From assembly GCA_020632875.1 (NCBI GenBank), contig JACKET010000001.1, forward strand, positions 744,001 through 808,000: a stretch of 64,000 bases of DNA, read 5' to 3'. Origin of the DNA: Alphaproteobacteria bacterium (GTDB lineage: Bacteria; Myxococcota_A; UBA796; GCA-2862545). A program made the translations under genes and the position numbers. The notes below the pieces were generated by a model, which was given only the letters and a program-made list of their open reading frames with translations, did not search any database and was not told where the DNA came from. Positions 8,791-15,660 of this stretch are shown piece by piece (positions within the stretch are counted from its first letter, which is position 1; every line of letters begins with the position of its first letter).

Positions 8791-9447
8791 ATGAAGCGCA
8801 TCGCCCTCGTCAGCTCCGTCCTGCTCTTCGGTCTCGCCTGCGACCCTGCGGGCTTCGATCCCGATCCCGTCGATCCGGTCGGCGACACCGACACCGACAC
8901 CGACGTGCGCGACACCGACGACCCCAATCCGATCACGCAGGGCGTCCAGATCGGGTCCGAGGGCATCATCAGCGAGTGCACCACGCGCTCGGTCGGGGCC
9001 AACGACACCATCGCGGGCTTCTCGGGCACGGCCCAGCAGGTCACCGACACGTCGCTCCAGCCGGTCGACGGCACGCTCGACGGCGCGGCGGCGGGCGTTC
9101 CCGCGACGCTGTCGACCACGGCGGTCTCGTGGGCGGCCGTCGAAGGCGATGGGTGTCCCACCCTCATGCTGGTCGGCGTCGACGCCGACCTCTCGGCCGA
9201 CCCCGAGCTCAGCGCCACCCTTGCGGGCTGGGCGCTCATCGAGCCCGATCGGTCCTACACGATCGGGCTGTGGGCTTCGGCCTGGTCCGGTACCGCCACG
9301 CCCGTGCTCGACCCGGCCGACTACGACACGGTCGAGCTCCGCATCGATGGCACCCGCGACGTGGCCGGGTTCGTCGGAAGCGTGGGCTTCGAGGCCTGCG
9401 TCGGCGGCACCTGCACGCTCGAGCCCTACGGCACGCTCGCGGACTGA
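8791..9447 (+). CDS. Lipoprotein with Asp/Thr linker, unknown function
   Basis: 218 residues from ATG 8791, lipobox ending at Cys17 (LLFGLAC). A linker of repeated Asp-Thr (about residues 30-45) leads into a domain with an early Cys (SECTTRS) and a C-terminal pair (EACVGGTCTLEPYG). Asp/Thr linkers after the lipid anchor are common in surface lipoproteins of myxobacterial relatives. I see no Shine-Dalgarno upstream; a TATTCT element seven bases before the ATG raises the possibility of a leaderless message. The family is not recognised. It is divergent from the HTH regulator and shares its control block. Confidence 0.75.
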   Translation: MKRIALVSSVLLFGLACDPAGFDPDPVDPVGDTDTDTDVRDTDDPNPITQGVQIGSEGIISECTTRSVGANDTIAGFSGTAQQVTDTSLQPVDGTLDGAAAGVPATLSTTAVSWAAVEGDGCPTLMLVGVDADLSADPELSATLAGWALIEPDRSYTIGLWASAWSGTATPVLDPADYDTVELRIDGTRDVAGFVGSVGFEACVGGTCTLEPYGTLAD

Positions 9448-9460
9448 GCTCAACGGGGGA

Positions 9461-9560
9461 GCCCGGCCTTCGGCCTGCGAGCCCGGCCTTCGGCCTGCGA
9501 GCCCGGCCTTCGGCCTGCGAGCCCGGCCTTCGGCCTGCGAGCCCGGCCCTCGGCCTGCGA
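9461..9560 (+). repeat. Tandem array of a 20-bp unit, 5 copies
   Basis: Unit GCCCGGCCTTCGGCCTGCGA repeats at 9461, 9481, 9501, 9521 and 9541 (last copy has one T to C change). Each unit contains GGCC-TTC-GGCC, able to form a 4-bp hairpin. It starts 13 bases after the lipoprotein stop codon. Confidence 0.95.
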
Positions 9561-9866
9561 GCCCAGGGCGCCCATCGCGCCGACGTGCGCAAGTGCTGCC
9601 AGGGCGTGGCAGGGAATGCGCACGAGCTGTTGGACCAGGCGTCCGTCGCCGGCACGCCTTGGGACTCTCGGGGGCATCGGCGGTCGAATGCACGCCGGTC
9701 GCAAGTATCGCGGGGTGAGTGCACGGATTCGGGCTTCCGCGACGGTGCATTCGCACGGCCTCGTGTGATTTTCGGCGTTCGCTGGAGACGCGCTCGCGGT
9801 GGACGTGCACTCGCTCGGCGATGCCTCCGCCGGGCGTGCACTCGAGGGCCGATGCTCCGGTGAGGA
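9561..9866 (+). repeat. Dispersed repeat R1, copy A
   Basis: About 300 bp, matching 9947-10250 and 62823-63085 in order and spacing. Conserved words: CTGCCA-loop-TGGCAG hairpin at about 9595-9611, AGGGAATGCGCACG, GGGGCATCGGCGGTCGAATGCAC, GTGAGTGCACGGA, TTTTCGGCGTTCG, GTGCACTCGCTCGGCGATGC. The words GAGTGCAC and GTGCACTC are inverted and conserved in all three copies. No credible coding frame is present. Confidence 0.9.
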
Positions 9867-9946
9867 GCCCGGCCTTCGGCCTGCGAGCCCGGCCTCCGGC
9901 CTGCGAGCCCGGCCTCCGGCCTGCGAGCCCGGCCTCCGGCCCGCGA
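9867..9946 (+). repeat. Second tandem array of the 20-bp unit, 4 copies
   Basis: Units at 9867, 9887, 9907 and 9927. The first has GGCCTTCGGCC; the others have GGCCTCCGGCC, which keeps the 4-bp stem and changes only the loop. The array again sits directly before an R1 copy, so array plus R1 behaves as one composite of about 385-405 bp repeated in tandem. Confidence 0.95.
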
Positions 9947-10250
9947 GCCCAGGGTGCCCATCGCGTCGACGTGCGCAATCGCTGCCAGGGCGTGGCAGGG
10001 AATGCGCACGGATCGGCGGAGGGGGGATGCGTCGCGGCCGGTGGCACGCCCTGGGAACTCTCGGGGGGCATCGGCGGTCGAATGCACACCAATCGCAAGC
10101 ATCGCGGGGTGAGTGCACGGAATCGCGCTTCCGGGGCGGTGCTCTCGGACGGGTTCGCGTGACTTTCGGTGTTCGCCCGAGGCGCACTCGCGGTGAACGT
10201 GCACTCGCTCGGCGATGCCTCCGCCGGGCGTGCACTCGAGGGTCGATGCT
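9947..10250 (+). repeat. Dispersed repeat R1, copy B
   Basis: Same word order as copy A: hairpin CTGCCA-GGGCG-TGGCAG, AGGGAATGCGCACGGAT, GAATGCACACC, GTGAGTGCACGGA, GTGCACTCGCTCGG, GTGCACTCGAGGG. It differs from A by scattered substitutions and by a 20-base stretch after the GCGCACG word. From 10251 to 10449 I see no gene and no further repeat copy. Confidence 0.9.
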
Positions 10251-10449
10251 GGCCCGGACCTCGGGCGCGAGCCCAACCTTCGGCCCGGCCAGGTCGTCGG
10301 ACTGCTCTGGTGAGTGTCGCTCCCGATCCGTTTCCAGTCCACCTCCGCGGTCCGCTCACCGGAGGAGCCGCGGGTGGACCGTGGCATCCTGGCGGTCCTG
10401 GCAGTGCACATCCCCTCGACGGAGTCCGGGGATCCGAGGAGGCCCGGCA

Positions 10450-10508
10450 CGCGACGGCCGGCCTCGTTTCTGCGTCATCTGCGTCCTTCTGCGTCATCTG
10501 CGTGAGGC
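10450..10508 (+). repeat. Dispersed repeat R3, single arm
   Basis: Contains CTCGTTTCTGCGTCATCTGC followed by GTCCTTCTGCGTCATCTGCG. It matches 50130-50186 nearly base for base and, inverted, 49739-49795. The word TCTGCGTCATC is itself a direct repeat with 16-17-base period inside the arm. Here only one arm is present, without the inverted partner. Confidence 0.9.
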
Positions 10509-10556
10509 GGATCCGGCTCGCTCCCGCCGACTCCGCAGCCCGAAGCCGATCCCCCG

Positions 10557-10616
10557 GCTATCCCGTTTTCGAACCAAGCCCCCGATATCGGCCCACGGTT
10601 TGTTCGAAACCGGGTA
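10557..10616. promoter_or_regulatory. Shared regulatory block, copy 2 (upstream of beta-propeller lipoprotein)
   Basis: GCTATCCCG at 10557-10565, TTTTCGAACC at 10566-10575 and ACGGTTTGTTCGAAACC at 10595-10611 align with copy 1 at 8687-8740. The outer arms (CTATCCCGTTTTCGAAC and GTTCGAAACCGGGTAG) form an imperfect inverted repeat of about 19 bases around an 18-20-base centre containing CCGATATCGG. TACTCT at 10638-10643 and the Shine-Dalgarno CAGGAGAG at 10657 follow. Confidence 0.6.
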
Positions 10617-10668
10617 GCTGCCCACGACGCCGGACCGTACTCTCCAGACATCGGAACAGGAGAGAACC

Positions 10669-12153
10669 ATGCGGCTCCAGAACCCCCTCACCGCGCTTTC
10701 GGCCGGCCTCGTCGTCACCTTCTCGCTGGCCTGCTACGGCGGCGCGAGCCTCGACGGCAACGACGCCGGCTCCGACGGCTGGCTCGACCACGTGTCGCCC
10801 GTCGGGTCCGAGATCGACGACCTCGTCGGCGATGGCCGCTGCGACTGGCTCGGCCGGCCGTACGTCACCGTGAGCGTCGAGCGCGTCTACACGATGCTCT
10901 ACTCCGACCACACCTCCGACTGCACGACCACCAACCAGGCCGATCGCAAGGTGGTCTGGGCGCTCCACCCGTCCATCGGCGCGCAGCCGATCGTCGACGT
11001 CTCCGGCCTCGAGGACGTGCGGCTGCTCGACACCTCCGAAGGGATGCTGTTGATGGGCGAATACGGCGACACCGAGCACCTGTGGCGCATCGACCACGAC
11101 GACCTCTCCGTCCTCGCCGAAGAGACGCGGGAGGTTCGGTACTGGGGCACCCGCACGTCCCCGTCGCGTCGGTGGGTGGCGGCGGGCGACAACCGCACCT
11201 CGGACCTCGACCTCCACCTGATCGACCCGCGCACGCTGGAGTCCGTCCGGGTCGACGACGACGCGGTGTGGGCCGAAGCGATGTGGATGAAGGCCGAAGA
11301 CGTGCTGGCCGCGATCTTCTTCGACGCCTCGCTCGACCAGGCGCGCATCGAGATGTTCGACTTCCGCGGCGCCGACACGGCCGACGCGCTGGTCACGAGC
11401 CCGCGCCTCACCACGTTCGTGCAGGGCGTCTCGCCCAACTTCTTCGTGAGCTACACCTGGATCGGCATCGACCCGGCCGGGCGCTACGCGGTGTTCCCGG
11501 TGCACGGCAACGACAGCGGGCAGTCGCTCCTCATCGTGGTCGATGTCCGCGACGGCACGAGCCGCATCGTCGAGGGGGTCGACGGCCCGCTGCGCTTCAC
11601 GCCGGACGGGTCCACCATCGTGGGCTGGAGCATCGCGCAGCCCGGCACGCTCGTGCTCGTCGACCCGGTGACCCTCGAGACCACGCCCGTCGACCTGCCG
11701 CTGAACGGCACGCCCGAGTACGTGATGGGCTTCGGCGGCAGCCAGCTGCTCGTCGCCAACGCGATGGGCGGCGAAGACCTCGTGATCTACGACATCGACG
11801 CCGACTCGAGCATCGTCCTGCCCGTCGCGGCCTCGCTGCAGACGTTCACGACGCGCGACGAGCAGGTGTGGATGATCGAGAGCGGCCAGCTCTGGCGCAT
11901 CGACATGGACGACGAGACGGCCGACGCCATCGACCTCGGCTGGACGCCGCGCCACGTCGTGTGGGCGCCGCAGTCGGACCTGCTGTTCCTCGACGACGCG
12001 CAGGCCCCGCGGGTGCGGTTCATGGACCCCGACACGCTCGGCGTCGTGCACTCCGAGGTGCTGCAGCCCGACGCGCAGCCGGCGCTCGATCTGTCCGTGC
12101 GGGCCGTGCTCGAGCGCGAGGACCGCGAGATCACCGCGGCCACGCGCCTCTGA
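10669..12153 (+). CDS. Beta-propeller lipoprotein (TolB/WD40-like)
   Basis: 494 residues from ATG 10669, Shine-Dalgarno CAGGAGAG, lipobox ending at Cys22 (TFSLAC). The mature protein contains successive blades with the pattern of a hydrophobic strand, an Asp-rich turn and a new strand, e.g. LDLHLIDPRTLESVRV, SLLIVVDVRDGTSRIV, TLVLVDPVTLETTPV and QLWRIDMDDETADAIDL. This is the repeat pattern of TolB/WD40-like propellers, about six to seven blades. It probably acts at the cell surface or in the periplasm as a binding protein; the partner is unknown. Its promoter resembles that of the lipoprotein at 8791. It converges on 12157 with a gap of only three bases. Confidence 0.82.
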   Translation: MRLQNPLTALSAGLVVTFSLACYGGASLDGNDAGSDGWLDHVSPVGSEIDDLVGDGRCDWLGRPYVTVSVERVYTMLYSDHTSDCTTTNQADRKVVWALHPSIGAQPIVDVSGLEDVRLLDTSEGMLLMGEYGDTEHLWRIDHDDLSVLAEETREVRYWGTRTSPSRRWVAAGDNRTSDLDLHLIDPRTLESVRVDDDAVWAEAMWMKAEDVLAAIFFDASLDQARIEMFDFRGADTADALVTSPRLTTFVQGVSPNFFVSYTWIGIDPAGRYAVFPVHGNDSGQSLLIVVDVRDGTSRIVEGVDGPLRFTPDGSTIVGWSIAQPGTLVLVDPVTLETTPVDLPLNGTPEYVMGFGGSQLLVANAMGGEDLVIYDIDADSSIVLPVAASLQTFTTRDEQVWMIESGQLWRIDMDDETADAIDLGWTPRHVVWAPQSDLLFLDDAQAPRVRFMDPDTLGVVHSEVLQPDAQPALDLSVRAVLEREDREITAATRL

Positions 12154-12156
12154 CGG

Positions 12157-15100
12157 CTACTGGAAGTCCGCGAGGGCGCGGCGGGCGGCCTCTTCGGTGA
12201 ACCCGAGGCCCAGCACCGTCGCGCCGTTCGCCTTGCGGCGGGCCGCGTACAGCGGGAGGTTGCCGCCATCCAGCCGGATGAGCTCGACCCCGTCGGCCTT
12301 CGCGAGCAGCGGCTCGCGCGGCGAGTACAGCAGGGCCAGCGGCGGGGGCAGCAGGTCGGTCTCGGTGTTGATGTGCAGCACGGCGAGCTGGCGGTCGGAC
12401 TGCGAGAAGCCCGACACGCCCGTGGGGGCCGAGAGGATCGGGTTCACCTTGTAGCCGGCGGGCGTCGCCACCCGCGCCTCGGTGAGGTCGGTCGGCCAGC
12501 CCTCGATCTGCGCGACCGCGTCGGCCGGCGACCCCGCGGTGAGCAGGACGGCCTCGGCGCGGGGCTCGTCCTTGAGCAGGCGGGCGTCCTGCCGCGCGTC
12601 CTGGGAGCCCGTCAGCAGGCGGTACTCCATGCGGGTGAGGCGCGCGACATCGGTGTCGACGGCGTCGAGCAGCGACAGGGCGCCGGTCCCGAAGACGCGG
12701 CCGGCCGTGGCGGAGAACGCGAGCGCGCTGCCGTCGGCCTCGCCGTGCAGACGGGCGAGGTTGATGCTGTCGCGCGCGGCCTCGTCGAACAGGCCGGCTT
12801 CGGTGCGCAGCTGCGCGCGGATGCCGAGCATCACGGGCGACGCGACGACATCGGCCTCGTGGTACTGCAGCAGGGCGAGCAGGGCGGTGGGGGGCGCGAC
12901 GGCCATCAGCTCGTCGACGGTGAGCGGCCAGCCCTTCACCCGCTCGCCGAGCCCGGCCCGCTGGCGACCGAGCGCCTCGTTCTCGTCGTCGAGCGCGAGG
13001 GTGGCGACCTGGTGGAGCTTCTTCGCCGCGGCGACGTTCGTGGGCTCGAGGTCGCTCGCACGGCGCGCCGCTTCGAGCGCGAGGTGCAGGCGGCCCGCCG
13101 TGAGCGCGTGGTCGGCCGCCGCGACCCAGCGATCCGGGTCGTCGTGCGCCAGCCGCGCCGCGGCGAGGCCGTATTCGAGGGCGTCGTCGAAGCGCCCGAT
13201 GCGGCTCATCGCATTGGCGAGGTGACCCGCGACGATCGGGTCGGACGGGGCCTGCGCGGACAGCTTGGCCGCGCGCTCGACGACGGTGGCGTTGGGGAAG
13301 GTGGCCGCGAACTGCGTGAGGTGCAGCGCAGAGGCCTGCGGCGTGTCGTTGGGCAGGAGGTTCAGCGCCTCTTCGGCGTCGCCCCCGTGCGTCAGGGTCC
13401 AGTCGGCGATGGCGAGCCGTGCGCGGTCTTCGACGTCACCCCCGGCGGCACCGGCCTTCTCGGAGAGCTGCTTCAGGATCTCGTCGGGGGCCGTCCAGGC
13501 CTCGGCGCCCTCTTCGTCTTTCGTGGGGTCGGGCTTCTCGAGGGGCTGGTTCGCGAGCTGCGACAGCAGGCCCTCGGCCGACGTGTCGGGCTCGGGGGAC
13601 TTCGCGAGCACGGCGCCTTCGGTCCACGCGAGGCGCTTGAAGCCGTAGCGGTCCATCGCGCGCATGATCGCGACGCGGTCCTTCTCCTGCTCGATGTCGA
13701 CCATGTCGCGCAGCACGACCCACGGCCGGTTGTCGCCCTTGTCGAGCCAGCTCGCCATCTGCGGCGCCAGGTCGTCGACGGACATCGAGCCGAGCGCCGT
13801 CTTCATGATCTTCCCGGCCTTCTTCCGGTTCTCGACCTGGAACCACAGCAGCGCTTCGAGCGCCACGCGCTCGGCCTCGGGCAGGTCGGTGGTGGCGAGG
13901 CTCTTCACGACGGCCGGCGAGGTGGGTGGGAACAGGAGCACCTCGACGCCGATGGGGGCCTGCTCGGCGAGGAACCGCGACGCGGCGGCGTCGCGCGACG
14001 ACGTCGTCGTGCTGTAGGGCCGCTCGACCTCGGTGGACATCCGCAGCCGCGGCCCGGCGCGCTCGGCATTGCGGTCGATCAGCGCATCGGGGTCGTACGC
14101 GGGCGACGGGTGCGTGTTCGCGACGATGAGCAGGTTGCTCGGGCCGGAGATGTCGATGAACTCCTGCACCCGGATCTTCGGCGGCAGCCACGCCGCCATC
14201 GCGGGTGCCATGACCGGCGCGATCTCGCCGCGCATGCCGGCGCCGAACCGCTTGAAGACGCCGTCGTCGTGGCCCGACACGGTGATCTTGAGCGGCTTGT
14301 ACGGATCCTTCGTGCCGCTCGACGTGATGGCGAAGCGGTCGAGGTTCGGGCGGGCCTGGTTCGCGAGGCGCTTCAGGGCCTTCTGCTGGCCGTCGTCGTC
14401 GAGGGGCCCGAGGCGCCGGCGGATCCACTCCATGCCCGTGCCGGTCGCGTCGATCGACGCGCTCCACGTGACGTTGCCCTTGCCGTCGATCTTCGCCGAC
14501 GTGTTGATGACGACGGTGCCGTCGACGACGGTCTCGTTCATCAGCGTCGTGGGCAGATCGCCCGGCACCCAGACCGTCGCGCCCATGAGGGACGAGGGCA
14601 GGGAGGGCACCGAGACGTAGTCGCCGGACGGGTCGATCCAGATCGTGCGGCCCGCGCGATCCGTCGCCTGGACCAGGGGCTCGGTGAGCATCGCCGGACC
14701 TGGCACGGTGATCGGGAACGTGCCGCGCGTGCGCGCCGACCGGAAGGTCGCAGGACGCGCCTCGTAGCCCGCCGCACGGAGCAGGGAGATCAGCACGACG
14801 CCGCGCTCGGCGGCCGAGCCGGAGCCCTCCTCGATGACCTGGGCAGCCGATCGAGCCGTCTCCCACGTGCCCGTCTCGCCGGGGTTCTGCTTGATGAGCT
14901 GGAACACGCGGCGCGCGAGCTCGGCGAGGTTCGACGACTTGAGGTCGGCCGCCATGTCGCGGCCCATCTCGTTCTTCGAGGCCATCTTCGTGTCGACGGC
15001 CTTCTCGAGCTCGTCGCCCGCGGCCTGCCAGTCGCCCCACGTCGACCACACCACGCGCGCGGGGTCTTCGGGCGGGACGTTCTGCCACGTGATGGTCGCG

Positions 15101-15552
15101 GTCTTGCCGGACCGGGTGTTCCAGTTCGGGTCGCCCTTCGGGTCGGCCCAGAACGTGAGGTCGGACGTGGCGGGCGCGGCGATCTGCACCTCGGCCTTCT
15201 CGACGGGGAGGTCGGGAGCCGTGCTGAACACGCCGGAGTGGAAGCCCCGCGGGGCCTGGGTCGTGGCCGTGAGCGTGAACACGTCGCCCTTCTGGGCGGT
15301 GGCGGGGACGATGAGCAGGTCTTCGAGGACGAGCGCTTCGCCGTCGACGGCGCCGTCGAGCCCGGACGGGGCGATCAGACCGGCCGCACAGCCCGCCGGG
15401 TCGTCGATGCGGACCACCCAGGTCTGGTTGCTCGTGAGGCGGCGGCCCGCGTCGACGCGGACCTGGACCTTGTGCTCGAGCACGGTCGCGGGCGCGTCGG
15501 CGAAGGCCGGGAGCGCAAGGACGACGAGGGCGAGCACCGAAGAGCGGAACAA
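12157..15552 (-). CDS. Large exported transglutaminase-like/TPR protein
   Basis: 1131 residues from ATG 15552 with a signal peptide (cleavage about AFA/D, residue 18). Three parts are visible: an N-terminal beta domain resembling DUF3857 (about 25-190), a transglutaminase-like core (about 190-330), and a C-terminal helical region with TPR-like repeats (about 690-980). In the core the catalytic Cys position of the family (normally G-D-C-x-D/E before the LLRAAG helix) reads GSGSAAERGVVLISLLRAAG, so the nucleophile is missing and the domain is probably a binding fold rather than an enzyme. The gene is monocistronic and divergent from the TSP3 fusion at 15661. The domain assignment is by motif, not search. 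Confidence 0.78.
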   Translation of the reverse strand: MFRSSVLALVVLALPAFADAPATVLEHKVQVRVDAGRRLTSNQTWVVRIDDPAGCAAGLIAPSGLDGAVDGEALVLEDLLIVPATAQKGDVFTLTATTQAPRGFHSGVFSTAPDLPVEKAEVQIAAPATSDLTFWADPKGDPNWNTRSGKTATITWQNVPPEDPARVVWSTWGDWQAAGDELEKAVDTKMASKNEMGRDMAADLKSSNLAELARRVFQLIKQNPGETGTWETARSAAQVIEEGSGSAAERGVVLISLLRAAGYEARPATFRSARTRGTFPITVPGPAMLTEPLVQATDRAGRTIWIDPSGDYVSVPSLPSSLMGATVWVPGDLPTTLMNETVVDGTVVINTSAKIDGKGNVTWSASIDATGTGMEWIRRRLGPLDDDGQQKALKRLANQARPNLDRFAITSSGTKDPYKPLKITVSGHDDGVFKRFGAGMRGEIAPVMAPAMAAWLPPKIRVQEFIDISGPSNLLIVANTHPSPAYDPDALIDRNAERAGPRLRMSTEVERPYSTTTSSRDAAASRFLAEQAPIGVEVLLFPPTSPAVVKSLATTDLPEAERVALEALLWFQVENRKKAGKIMKTALGSMSVDDLAPQMASWLDKGDNRPWVVLRDMVDIEQEKDRVAIMRAMDRYGFKRLAWTEGAVLAKSPEPDTSAEGLLSQLANQPLEKPDPTKDEEGAEAWTAPDEILKQLSEKAGAAGGDVEDRARLAIADWTLTHGGDAEEALNLLPNDTPQASALHLTQFAATFPNATVVERAAKLSAQAPSDPIVAGHLANAMSRIGRFDDALEYGLAAARLAHDDPDRWVAAADHALTAGRLHLALEAARRASDLEPTNVAAAKKLHQVATLALDDENEALGRQRAGLGERVKGWPLTVDELMAVAPPTALLALLQYHEADVVASPVMLGIRAQLRTEAGLFDEAARDSINLARLHGEADGSALAFSATAGRVFGTGALSLLDAVDTDVARLTRMEYRLLTGSQDARQDARLLKDEPRAEAVLLTAGSPADAVAQIEGWPTDLTEARVATPAGYKVNPILSAPTGVSGFSQSDRQLAVLHINTETDLLPPPLALLYSPREPLLAKADGVELIRLDGGNLPLYAARRKANGATVLGLGFTEEAARRALADFQ

Positions 15553-15604
15553 CGCGATACCTCCAACGGGCGGGAACCTACCACGGAGCGCACGGGTGAA
15601 AGCA

Positions 15605-15616
15605 TTGACCGGTCAA
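15605..15616. promoter_or_regulatory. 12-bp perfect palindrome TTGACCGGTCAA
   Basis: It lies in the 108-base gap between two divergent genes, 45 bases before the GTG at 15661. A perfect palindrome in this position is a candidate operator for one or both genes. No convincing -35/-10 pair was found around it. Confidence 0.35.
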
Positions 15617-15660
15617 CATGCGACGCGTGCCGCCGATTCCCGGCTGCCGGGGGTCCGCGC

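Noticed and set aside
9461..9946. CRISPR-like tandem repeats
   Set aside because: The 20-bp units are directly adjacent with no unique spacers, and no cas gene is nearby. The same holds for the 30/31-bp tandem at 63045-63167.
7720..10497. A 925-codon minus-strand reading through the HTH gene into the repeat island
   Set aside because: Upstream of 8679 it runs antisense to the lipoprotein and through tandem repeats, giving only low-complexity Arg/Ala/Gly sequence. The true protein starts at 8679.
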